Source: Phyto melanocephala
Lineage: Eukaryota > Arthropoda > Insecta > Diptera > Rhinophoridae
Length of the DNA: 64,000 nucleotides
Direction of reading: 5' to 3'
Assembly (NCBI GenBank): GCA_941918925.1
Contig: OW799234.1
Span: 124,953,395-125,017,394 of the forward strand
In this document: one piece after another, positions 1 to 10,700 of the stretch
How positions within the stretch are numbered: position 1 is the first letter of the stretch
Layout of the letters: every line of letters begins with the position of its first letter
Position numbers and translations under genes: made by a program
Notes under the pieces: model-generated
Told to the model about the DNA's origin: nothing
The model's database searches: none
What the model saw: only the letters and a program-made list of their open reading frames with translations

Positions 1-470
1 TATGGCACGTAGCGCCGTCCTGTTGAAACCAAATGTTGCCAATATCCTTCTCTTCAATTTTTATGAACAAAAATTCGTTCAACATGGCCCGATAACGATC
101 GCCATTGACTACGGCCACTTCTTGCTTATTTTCGAAGAAAAATGGCCCAATTATGCCTCTGGACCAAAATCCGCACCAAACAGTGACTCGTTTTGGGTGT
201 ATCAGCTTTTCAATGTATGCGTGCGACAATTTTGCTTGTTTACATACCCGCCAAGATCAAAATGAGCTTCATCTGAAAAGATGATTTTTTTTTGGCAAAA
301 TCGGCCAAAGTAATGTCGCAATATTTCCCAGCGTTGTTTAAGTGTATGCACAACCGTATTCGTTCAGCGGAAGGATAAAACTAATTATCTGTCAAATTAG
401 ACATGAGCTAAGTGTTACCATTCACGAAATAAGCACTAGTTGAAAAAAAAAGTTAGATGGCGGACCCTTT
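1..470 (-). mobile_element. Mariner-like (IS630/Tc1) transposon remnant, cut by the window edge
   Basis: Read on the minus strand, this holds a decayed transposase of the IS630/Tc1-mariner superfamily. The motif [17 protein letters not shown] (first catalytic Asp region) is readable near 255-290. Broken-frame matches to the usual WCGFW..GIIGPFFFEN block and to a WFQQDGAT block follow down to position 1, where the element leaves the window. Its 5' end lies near 470, with GGGTCCGCCAT read on the minus strand. Stops and frameshifts make it inactive, and the N-terminal DNA-binding half is mostly deleted. Confidence 0.75.
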
Positions 471-1202
471 ATACATCAATTTATTTGTATGTATACGGGA
501 ATACTTTTTTTTATGTATTTTTTACTTTTACCGCCAATTGTGAAACATTGACTTTTATATCAATATTTTTTCTTTTAAATCCTAGATTTCGCAACATAAT
601 GAAATTAACTGTTGCATATTGAAACTCAAAGCTTAAAAAAATTATGTACCTACACATTTTTGTTATTTACTGTGTTTTGATTCTGTGGGAATTAATGCTA
701 ATTTTTAAAAATTTTTTCTTAAGTTTCTTATCAAAATTAAAAACTTAAACAGAAATCTAAAAGAACTAAATCTATTAGTAAGGCATTATTAACTAGCATT
801 TCTTATATTAACCCTAACGTATTATCATACGTTTAACGATAATAATGAATTAGCTTTTTTAACATATATAATTTCTTTTTTTCTTTCAATCTAACCCAAA
901 AATTCAAAATCAACTCTTATAAGGTAAAAATTTTTAATATGCAAAATTGTTTAAAAATCTGTTTTTTAAACTACTTTAAATTTAAAAATTTATTATCAAT
1001 ATGTGGATATAAGTTTGCATAACGAGTGATTTTTTTAAAGTATATCATCAAACCATCAACTGTTAAGCAAACATATTTACACAGAAAAAATTGTTGCTTG
1101 AAATTGTTTAATTATTTAACTGCTTGATTTTTTTCAATTATATTTTCATTTTATATATATTTAATTTTTTAATTGATATAAATGTTTGTGAAAAACAAAG
1201 AA
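471..1202. other. AT-rich intergenic stretch, nothing recognised
   Basis: This stretch is extremely AT-rich with scattered stops in all frames. I see no coding, RNA or repeat structure. Confidence 0.6.
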
Positions 1203-2052
1203 TCTATATATATAAAAGTGAAACTCTGTGTGTGTGTGTTAGCTATAGACTCCGAAACTGTAAAACCGATCGGACTCAAACTTTGGCAAGTTGTTGTACA
1301 CATACCAGGAAGTGTTTATGGATGGAAAAAAGTGGGCGGGGCCACGCCCATAAAAATAAGTTATCAGTTTTAGCTACTTGCACTAGACAGATTTTTCTGA
1401 AACTTTGCACACATATCGAGCTGTTATGACTAAATAATTTTGTGATAAGAAAAGTGGGCGGGGCCACGCCCCTAAAAAAGTTTTAAATTTGAGGTACTTG
1501 CACTGGACCGATTTTTCTGAAACTTTGCACACATATCAGGCTGTCATGACTTTATAATTTCGTGATTAAAAAAGTGGGCGGGGCCACGCCCATAAAAAAT
1601 TAGTTATCAGTTTTAGCTACTTGCAACAGACCGAATTTTCTGAAAGTTTGTAAACATTCTGAGCTGTCATGACTTTACACTTTCGTTATTAGAAAAGTGG
1701 GCACTGCCACGCCCATTAAAAAAAGGTATCATTTTGAGGTACTTGCACTGCACAGATTTTTCTGAAACTTTGCACACATATTGAGCTATCCTGACCTTAT
1801 GGTTTCGTGATTGCAAAAGTGGGCAGAGCCACGCCCATAAAAAAAGTTATAATTTTGAGGTACTTGCACTGGACCGATTTTTCTGAAACTTTGCACACAT
1901 ATTGACTTTACAATTTCGTGATTAGAAAAGTGGGCAGGGCCACGCCCATAAAAAAATTAAAATTTTTAGGTTTTTCACTTGATATTCAATTAAAATTAAG
2001 AATGCATTTTGATTCATTAAGGGGCGTAGCAACGCGCGCCGGGTTTGGCTAG
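1203..2052 (+). mobile_element. Non-autonomous Helitron with internal minisatellite
   Basis: The element begins TCTATATATATAAAAG and ends CTAG just after a GC-rich stem (GGCGTagcaACGCGCGCC, near 2022-2040). It sits between an A (1202) and a T (2053). A 5' TC, a 3' hairpin followed by CTRR, and insertion into AT are the Helitron hallmarks. The body is about six tandem units of roughly 120 bp, each with an imperfect palindrome of the form GGGCGGGGCCACGCCC. The same termini recur at 53631-54265, where a helicase fragment confirms the class. No transposition gene is present in this copy. Confidence 0.88.
1330..1950 (+). repeat. About 120-bp tandem minisatellite inside the Helitron
   Basis: Units start near 1330, 1452, 1571, 1695, 1817 and 1926. 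Each carries the block AAAGTGGGCGGGGCCACGCC followed by TTATCAGTTTTAGCTACTTG-like and TTTTTCTGAAACTTTGCACA-like segments. The units differ by point changes and small deletions (the fifth is shorter), which suggests old amplification within the element. Confidence 0.85.
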
Positions 2053-2479
2053 TAATAAATAAATATCAAAAAAATATAATTTCATAAAATTTGATTAGGT
2101 TGTTATATATGAACTAAAGTAACCGATTCTCAGAAAAAAAATTATTTAAGTATATGTATGGATATTTAAATCTTTAGATATTTGAACTCAATTTTAATAA
2201 AATTTGTCACACCTATAGATGATGCAACCCAGATTAATACAAAATTTAATTAAAAATATTTTTTAAAAATTCCAAAAATTTAAATAACCTATTTTGTACT
2301 ATTTTAATTGAATTTTAGTCAATATTAATTCAATTTAAAAAATTAAGTTTCTTTTTATAATAGTATCATTTTATTAATTGCAGCAAATTCAAATAAAAAT
2401 TAAATTATTAATATTAATTTCATGATTAAAACTCAGATTTAGTTTTTTCCGTGTATCGTGTAAAACAAACTACCGGCGA
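2053..2479. other. AT-rich intergenic stretch, nothing recognised
   Basis: Only A/T-rich low-complexity sequence is seen between the Helitron and the next transposon fragment. Confidence 0.55.
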
Positions 2480-2800
2480 AATGTTCGCTAAGACTTCGGT
2501 GGCACTCTTCTATCCGATGGTTCATATTTTTAATGACATTGAGACATAATTAAAATTTAATTTCGTTTATGTGCCGAATTATCTTATAACTTATCTCTTG
2601 AATTGTTTTTGGCTTATTGTGGCACACAATTTCAATTAACATCGTCACGATTTGAGATAACACGGCAATTGAATTTCCTGAGCAAAAGAGCCACTGTTTC
2701 GTTGGAAGAGTAGCACCATTCTGTTGAAACCACATATTGTCCAAGTCCGTATGCTCTATTTCTGGCCACAAGAAGTCTATTGTCATATTTCAATAGCAAA
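2480..2800 (-). mobile_element. Mariner-like transposase fragment
   Basis: A minus-strand reading frame (2550-2786) contains DFLWPEIEHTDLDNMWFQQN followed by GAT, the block around the second catalytic Asp of IS630/mariner transposases. Here that Asp is replaced by Asn (QQNGAT instead of QQDGAT). Downstream the frame keeps only a loose C-terminal resemblance. Neither end of the element can be placed exactly. It is a dead fragment. Confidence 0.65.
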
Positions 2801-2879
2801 CATCATTTACGATAACTGTTTGGCCTACCTCATTTCCGAAGAACTAAGGCCTTATTATATATAAAAATATCGAGCTTTA

Positions 2880-3415
2880 GAACCCGCTGCATAATATGGT
2901 TATAAAACGTGGTTGTGTTAATCATAAACTAATCTAATAAGCAGCATACTATGATTGAAATATATAATTGTGATTAAAACATATAATGATTGTCAGTTGT
3001 CAATATTATGATCACTTGAAGTATTATGCAATTATAACATTATGATTACAAATGAAAACGACAATTCTTGCTCTTTCCTAAACCAAATTATGGTTTTTTG
3101 CTATTTGTTATATTGATCGTACTTACTTTTTTAAACACAATTTTTTAATAGATTTTTTTTACATTTTATTTTTTATTATTTCTTATATATTTCAAATTTT
3201 TTTAAAAATATTTTTTTACCTGTCAAATTTTTAAAATAATAATATTTATTCAGCAAGAAGAAAAATATTTGAAAACAAATTATTATTAAAAAGATTTTAG
3301 CATGTTTACATGATAGCATTATTAATTGATTATTTAAAATTTTAAATAATAATATTTTTGTCATCATAAGTTTTTTAATCATTTATTTTTAAAGAACAAC
3401 CATATCGAAGTTTTT
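2880..3415 (-). repeat. AT-rich repeat, same family as 28337-29019
   Basis: The segment TTTATTCAGCAAGAAGAA and its AT-rich surroundings (about 3100-3300) match the reverse complement of about 28640-28780. GGTTGTG and ACAACCATA motifs near the two ends recall the termini of that copy. The match is clear in the core and weaker at the ends. The superfamily is unknown. Confidence 0.5.
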
Positions 3416-4338
3416 TTTTACAAAAATTAAAGATTAAATGGTTAATTTTAAACAAACACTTTGTTATCGTGACAAAATATATGATAAAACAATTTCAAAA
3501 TAAATATTACTTTTGTTTTTGATAACCAAATATTGTTACAGAAACTATAATACAGACGTCGTGATCATTTCGTAATCTCTCTTTATATATACTGTGCTGC
3601 TCTCAAAAATGGACAGAAGAATTTGGATGTATGATTGATATTGAAATTTTTCAAATGTTGGCCAACAAAATCTTAATACCAGAATATGAATTTGACTTTA
3701 AAAGGTTTTATTAATATAAATACAACATACATACATACATATGTACATATATTTTTGTATTGTCAAATGTTTCTGTATTGTTTTTGAGTAATATGTATAG
3801 CGTATTAATTTTTAACCTACATCTAAAACATAAACTATTTAGGCCCAAAAGTGTAATTAAAATTTTTAGTGATTAATTATTTTACAAATGTAAAATAAAT
3901 TTGTAGATAAATAATATATTTTTTTTATGTAAGCAAAATAATTACAAGCATATATTGACAAGTTGGCATATCTTTGTTAAAAAATTTTAGCAAATTTCTC
4001 TCGGTGTTTTTGCTGCCATTGTTTGTCACAGAAAAATATTAAATAATAAAAAAATAAATATGTATGTATGTATGTACCAATATAGAACATAGTTATACTA
4101 TACATAAATTTTTTTGCAGTTTAATTAGTTTTTGCTGTTAAGTAGATATGTGTTTATGTAATTCAAATTTAAAGTATTTTCTCACGATGTTTAGGTGTTT
4201 TTTTATTTATAAAAATAGTACTTTTAATCTTATATTTATTTATTATATAAAAAAAAAACATTCAGACATTTGCATTTGCGGCATTTCATTGGAACACAGT
4301 TGTTGGCATTCAATCATATCATCATACATATGAATGTA
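3416..4338. other. AT-rich stretch with CATA/TATG microsatellites
   Basis: Short CATA and TATG runs occur near 3722-3745 and 4060-4075. Otherwise nothing is recognised. Confidence 0.55.
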
Positions 4339-4602
4339 TATGAGTAGGTGAGATGCAAAACTCGTTGGTTACATTTAAAAAAAAATTTTAGAAGCGCACA
4401 TAATCAAGGTGCTGCTGGCGAAATGCAGCAATTTAGGGGATCGTTTTTGACCCTAAAATAACATGACATTCTTAGTTAAATATTTGACATTTGAAAAATC
4501 GAAAATTGAGGAAATATAAAAGAATAATGAATTAAAGTTTGAAGCGAAAAGAGTTTTTTTTTAATTTTGTAACGAACGAGTTTTGCATCTCACATACTCA
4601 TA
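4339..4602. mobile_element. MITE with 35-bp terminal inverted repeats
   Basis: The left end contains GTGAGATGCAAAACTCGTTG and the right end its near-exact inverse (AACGAGTTTTGCATCTCAC). The repeats extend over about 35 bp with two mismatches. TA lies just outside both ends (4337-4338 and 4603-4604), which fits a Tc1/mariner-type target duplication. The 264-bp element has no coding capacity. Confidence 0.8.
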
Positions 4603-5272
4603 TATTATGTTCATTAAGGTTTTTAAATAAACTGGAATTTTCCATGTACTTTTGAACTGAAAACCATTGGGTAAATCTAAGATATTTTTATTAATGTATT
4701 ATTAAATCAAAATAAAAGTTATTTGTTTTATTAAATGGTTTGGAATAGACATTGTTGGAACAAGACAATTATGGGGAGCAAAGAAAGATTTTATTTCAAA
4801 ATTAGCTTGCAAAAATACTTTATATGGTGCACATTTTTGACTAAATTTGGCATTGGTATTCACAAGGTGTCCTAAATTAAAATGTTCTACATAATATGTC
4901 ATATTATGACTGTTGTGTACGAACCTTCACAACTAAGTGTAATATCTCAAATTTAAATCTGCGTTTATACTAAATTTTTGATAGCAAATATTTTATTATA
5001 TTACAGAAGGCTCGGCTTAGCAAATTCGTAGTCGATCCTTACAGGTATCTGAATAGTTATGATAGTACAGTAAACATACAAAACACAGTAGTACTATTTA
5101 GGACAGTTTTTACTTGAAAAGCAACAAACTTTTTTTTTTAAATTATATTTTCTTATCATATTTTTTTTAATAAAAACTATACTTTAATGAAAAAGTTTTT
5201 TTGTTTAGTCTTTTAATACAATTCACTCAAGGGAAATTCCGCCATACCCATGATGAAAATAATCTAGAACAA
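4603..5272. other. AT-rich intergenic stretch, nothing recognised
   Basis: No convincing ORF, inverted repeat or RNA gene is seen between the MITE and the hAT derivative. Confidence 0.5.
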
Positions 5273-6129
5273 TGCCATTCAACCTATGGTACGCGTACCA
5301 CTTGGAGGTACTCGAAAAATTTTCAGGTGGTATGCGAAATCTTTCAAAATTTTAACGATTTCTATTTTTCAAAATTGTGTATTAAAGATAAGGAATCATT
5401 AATTGATATATCCTGTAATCAAACACAAAAAATAGCTTTCCAAAAAACGAATCTTTTTTCATTTTGGATGAAACAGAAAACTGAATATGAATCGTTATAT
5501 CGTGAAGCAGTTAAGTATTTGTTGCCATTCACCTCCACATATTTATCAAAAATTGAACCAGACATAAAATCTCTAATATCAAAAATGCAGTGCAAACGAT
5601 CTCATTGATTCGGATTTTTATAAAATTAATTGCAAATACATTTTTGTTTCGTTTTTTTTTTACTTTGAATAGTTATATTGTAAAGTTTATTTTTTTAATT
5701 TTTTATTAAATTATATTTAATAGTTGGATAAAAATCAAATGAAAGATCTCTTAATTAGAATATATTAATTTACTCGTTCTGTTAAGTTTTTTATAAATGC
5801 ATTATTTTTAATTTTGTTTCGTTTTTTATTAATTTTGAATTATTCTTTCTTAATGTTTAATTTCTTAAAATTTCTTTTTTTTTACTAATTTATTATAAGT
5901 TGTATAAAAATTAAATGAAAGATTTCCTTATTAAAATATATTTTTAATGTACATGTTCTTGTTATGTTTTTTGTTATTTTTATTTTTTTTTTTAATTTTA
6001 TTGTTTTTTATTATTAATAAATAAAATGGATTAAAAATTTTAAAATTGTTTACATTATTTTTTTTTTGGTGGTACGCGAAAAGTTTGTCGTGAATTAAGT
6101 GGTACACGAGCCAAAAAGGTTGAATAGCA
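5273..6129 (+). mobile_element. hAT-type (ZBED5/SCAND3-like) deletion derivative
   Basis: The ends are imperfect inverted repeats: TGCCATTCAACCT at left, AGGTT..GAATAGCA at right. Subterminal GGTACGCG motifs lie at both sides. Between them lies the C-terminal part of a hAT transposase (described separately). The flanking 8 bp on each side agree at only about five positions, so no clear target duplication remains. Confidence 0.6.
5316..5608 (+). pseudogene. hAT transposase C-terminal fragment
   Basis: The translation includes SLIDISCNQTQKIAF, then FWMKQKTEYESLYREAVKYL, then LPFTSTYL and EPDIKSLISKMQC. These recall the C-terminal dimerisation region of ZBED5/SCAND3/FAM200-type hAT transposases. 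Between STYL and EPD the usual CEAGFS..KTK..RNRL segment (about 20 residues) is missing. The fragment is therefore internally deleted as well as N-terminally truncated, and cannot be a working transposase. Family assignment is from remembered motif patterns and would need a profile search. Confidence 0.65.
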
Positions 6130-6148
6130 CTTGAGCTTATAATGATTA

Positions 6149-6393
6149 TGTGGCTTGGAGCTAAAAGGGCCAATGTCAAAATATTTACTTTTGATAAAAT
6201 TGGAATTGAACTTTAACTTTTATATATGCTTTCATAGTGACATTGGCCCGCATTTTATTTATGAAGCTGTTCTGGGTTAAGTATGACTTTAGCTTTTTTA
6301 CCATAATGAAAAAGAGCAAGAAAACAAATCTAATACAATGATTAACTCAAAAAGGCAAAAAAGTGACTGTAGCCCTTTTAGCTCCAAGCCACA
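6149..6393. mobile_element. Foldback MITE with perfect 22-bp ends
   Basis: TGTGGCTTGGAGCTAAAAGG (6149 on) is repeated in perfect inverse at 6372-6393, 22 bp in all. A second inverted pair, GGGCCAATGTCA (about 6167) and TGACATTGGCCC (about 6238), makes the left 100 bp foldable by itself. No ORF is present. The target duplication is unclear. Confidence 0.8.
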
Positions 6394-7440
6394 GATATAC
6401 AGGTATGAATGTTATGCAGATACATACATACATATGTACGCGTGTATGTACATATGAAAATATGTTTGTTTTTTATATTGTTTGATATATAACCAAATTT
6501 TTTTTACCAATTTTTTGTCCATTTGGCTACATATATACCCAGATCTTTAAAAGTCATAACTTAAAAAAAGACGGACAAAAAAGAAATTTGTAATGTCAGA
6601 CTTAATATACATATAAACAAAGAGAGCCTCAGCTGCAGCCACATTTAAAATAAAGGCACTTTCAAAGCCCATGAATAGGCCTTGGGGACTTTAATATCAG
6701 CTGTTTCTCTCTTACACGTGACAATTGCTCTCACTTAACGTTGAATTGTATTTTCTACAGGAACAATAAACCATACATACAGGTTTTTAATTAAACTGAA
6801 ACAAATGATTCATAACAGCACAGAACGTACAAACTAATCTCTATCCTCCATAAAATTTATCTCGATGGCGAACAAAATAACTAAATAGGCAAGTATTTTG
6901 CCAAATTTACAAAAAAAAAATAAAATTGATAAACTTTTAATTATTCATAAAAAAGTCAACATCAAACGAAAGACATTCTTAACTATTAATTTTATTATTT
7001 GTTGTCTTGAAAATATGTTCCCATGATCATATGTATTTTATATCTAAATATATATGTATGTAGGTATGTACCTATTTGCTTTTAAATTTCTTTAATCAAT
7101 TCATTATTTAATAAAAACACTTTATGCTTTTAATTTATCTATACTATTTAATAATAAATATTTATATACATAATATTTTTTATCATTTTAATAAAAGTAA
7201 TACTAAATATACTAGACATACATACATAAATATTTAATTGGCCACATGAATAAAATATAAATTAATTTTTTTTTATCTAAATATAAGTAGATTGACTGAC
7301 TTCTTAATGGTTACATATGTATGTTAAAACACATTTATTTTTACAGACAAATTTTTAAATATTTAGTAACTCTTAAATAAATTTGTTTCTTGTTATTTAA
7401 AATTAACGCCTAAAAACCAAATTATTAAAAACCAACCCAT
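6394..7440. other. AT-rich intergenic stretch upstream of VWA8
   Basis: CATA microsatellites lie near 6421-6450. Otherwise no gene or repeat family is recognised. Confidence 0.5.
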
Positions 7441-7716
7441 GATTATTTTCATACTAAAAACTGCAACTGTTCATATTAGGCAGCTGTTTCTTGAAACAGC
7501 TTTAGTGGTTGTCATTTCTCAATTTTTTGTGAAACACATTACTATCTCTCTCATTTAAAGCAACGCGTGTTATTGTTTTTACTACAAATTTTTAGTAAAG
7601 AAGTGATTGTGTTTGTATTTTCCGTCTTAATGTTGTTTTTGTTAGTTAGAATTCTTAATATTCATGTTTTAACATTTTATTTTTGTATTTTTTAACAAAA
7701 TATTAAACAATTAATC
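7441..7716 (+). promoter_or_regulatory. Probable VWA8 promoter/5' UTR region
   Basis: This is the non-coding stretch directly upstream of the first VWA8 ATG. It contains the palindrome AGCTGTTTCTTGAAACAGCT (7482-7501) and no obvious TATA box. The start site cannot be placed from sequence alone, so the assignment rests on position. Confidence 0.35.
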
Positions 7717-10700
7717 ATGATTATGTCGATGAGATTTTTAAATAGAACTACAACTTGTTTTAAAAATAAACAAAATATTCTTAAAAGTTCGACTTTTGTA
7801 CCTGCATATACAAAATTCTTTTCAATGAAATCTAAAAGTGAAGACAGTGCCAGTGAAACTATTACAATTGGTGATGTAACAAAAAGTATAAAACTACCTA
7901 GGAACCCTGAATTAGTGCCACAAAAATATAGTGCGTTGAGATTTTTTGTTTGCAAAAAATTAGAAAGTTATTAAATTTTTTTTTTTCTAGTACAATACAC
8001 TGAGGATGGCTCTATGATATTAACCCAATCGGCTTTACATCATCTTCGCTGGATGCTACAAAAGGATACTTTGAAACAGGACATGTTTCTGTTGGGTCAA
8101 CCGGGGCCCTTGAGAAGACAATTGGCCATGCAGTTTTTGGAAATAACTCAACGAGAGCTGGAATATATAGCTTTGAGTCGTGACACCACTGAAAGTGATT
8201 TGAAACAGAGACGGGAGATTAAAAACAAGGCTGCAGTATATTATGATCAAGTACGATGTTAAGGGAAAACAGTGAACTTTGAACATTTTAAATTAATTCG
8301 GTTTCTTTTATTTAGTGCGCCGTTCGCGCTGCTGTTAATGGTCGCATTTTGATTTTGGACGGTGTGGAACATGCGGAACGTAATGTTTTACCCATTTTGA
8401 ATAATTTGCTGGAGAACCGTGAAATGCACTTGGAAAATGGTAAATTTTTAATGGCTCCCGAACGTTACGACAAGCTATTAGAGGTAAGTTTTGACGTTTT
8501 AAAATAATTTTTAATACATTGTATTTTATTGTTTTTTCTTTGTAGACTTATACCAAAGAAGAATTAGATTCTTGGGGTCTTATACGTGTTTCTGAAGAAT
8601 TTCGTGTGGTGGCCTTAGGTTGTCCTACCCAAAAGTATAAAGGTACTCCTTTGGATCCTCCATTAAGATCACGTTTTCAATCTCGCAATATTTCACACTT
8701 TTCATTTGAGGTGAGTTTTTTTTTATACATTTGAAGATATTTATCAAAAATATTTATTTGTTTATTGGGCTTAAGCTGGTTTATATGTATTTCCCTGGTG
8801 CTTATGCCAGATCAGTAAACCTTTTACCCAAATTCTTGAAAAAGTTTATAGTGTTATAAGTTTTTATTTTTTAACTCTCATTTTGTTAAAATACTTTAAA
8901 AACTTTTTTCAAAAAACCAGCCAACCATTTTACAATTTTAATTTATTTTATTATTCTAATCCCTTTAACATTTGGTTAATCGTTGGTTAACACTGAATGC
9001 TTATAAGGGCAACCGAAAAATAAAATCCTCTCCTATAAATTATTCGGGATATGCTCTCGAAATAAATAAATATTATTGAAACAAATAGTATAAATAAATA
9101 TATATACATATATATAAAAAACATACATATATAAAAACATCCTATCGTAAAATTATAAATTGAGTTTACGTATATATGTGTTTAAAAAAAAAATTTTTTT
9201 TGGCTCAGATTCGATGCCACGTTCACTCATATGAAATGAATGGTAATACAAACAGTTGTTATTGCATGACTACACGTTGTAAAGGGTATATAAGATTCGG
9301 CACGGACGAATTTAGCACTCTTACTTGTTTTTTTTAGCTTTAATATGGCGAGTTGTTAATTTTGATAATTTTTTTACATTATTTTATTGCTTTTATTGAA
9401 TTGTTTGCGAAAATAAATATTTAAAATCATACAATAAGTTTGTACATATGTATATATGTATGTATTATTTGTATTTAATTTTTAAACTTCAAATTCTTTT
9501 AAAACATTGTTAGGTAAATACGTTTCGATGTATCGACATTTTTAAAAAATTATATAGATACTTTTGAAAAATATCGATACGATATATGTATATCGATACT
9601 TTTTTTCTATTTGCCCATCACTAGTTGCGGGCATACGGGAAAAATTCTAAGTACCGATCGAAAAAATAATCTTTTGTTTGTTGAATAAATGGAAATGACG
9701 TTAATATGTGTTTGTGTTGTGTGCGTGTAATAGATGTGCTTAAATAGTAGTATAACGACACACCATAGTTGTATAGTAACTGCAAAGACAGGGTCGTCAC
9801 TTTTATTAAAAATTTCGTTTTAGTACATTAGTAAATTATAACATATAACGGTTTCTTACTAAAATTTATGAGTAGTTGGTAGAAAGGAAAGTTAGTTTAT
9901 GTGGAAAAATTGGAAGATCGTATGATAGAGAGAAATAAGAAGAATAATTTAGCGGAAATTTTGGTATGTTGTTTTTACATAAGAATATTCTAGAAAGATA
10001 TAATTATCGCAAGATTATATAGACAACTTTTGGTTAGTAAACCGTCTTCAATAATAAATAGAGACATTTAACTTTGAACTTTCGTGGATTTAAGAATTAA
10101 AAATATTATTTATTAAGTGTAAATAAATAAATGTGGAAAAACAGTCAACAAATTTGACAGAATTTAAAAGTGTTGGGAGTAATGTACAAAAGTTTTGAGG
10201 AAGCTCGAGTCTTTTTTTTAATATATTTTGTGTAGAAAAATTGTTCTACGTAAGTTTTAGAATTAATATATTAAAGTGTCTTGAATAAAATAGAATTTGT
10301 GTTTGTAATATTTAGCATGCAAATTTTCACCCCTGATAATCTAAACAGGAGGAAATCAAAAACCCTTATTTGACAGATGTTGTACAGAAATTTGTCAAAT
10401 AAGTCTTCAATAAACCTAAAATATTTTTTATGAATACGGCAGTAAAATGATAAGAGTATTTTAAAAATTAAAATGAAGCAAAAGATATTTGTTTTGTTGC
10501 TAAAATTTTATTAAAAAAAAAATTAATATATACATATAAATAATTCAATTTTATTTAAAAATTTTTTAAATACAAAATTTATTTTAAATTAGATTTTCTT
10601 TTAGTTTTAAGTTAATATAAGCGTTATGTGTTGTTAAATATTCAGAAGTTTTATTATGATTACTCTATGTAAGAATTTTATGATTGTGTGGTTGTATGTT

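Noticed and set aside
7692..7955. 87-codon minus-strand ORF over VWA8 exon 1
   Set aside because: It is antisense to the presequence exon with low-complexity hydrophobic composition; no independent support.
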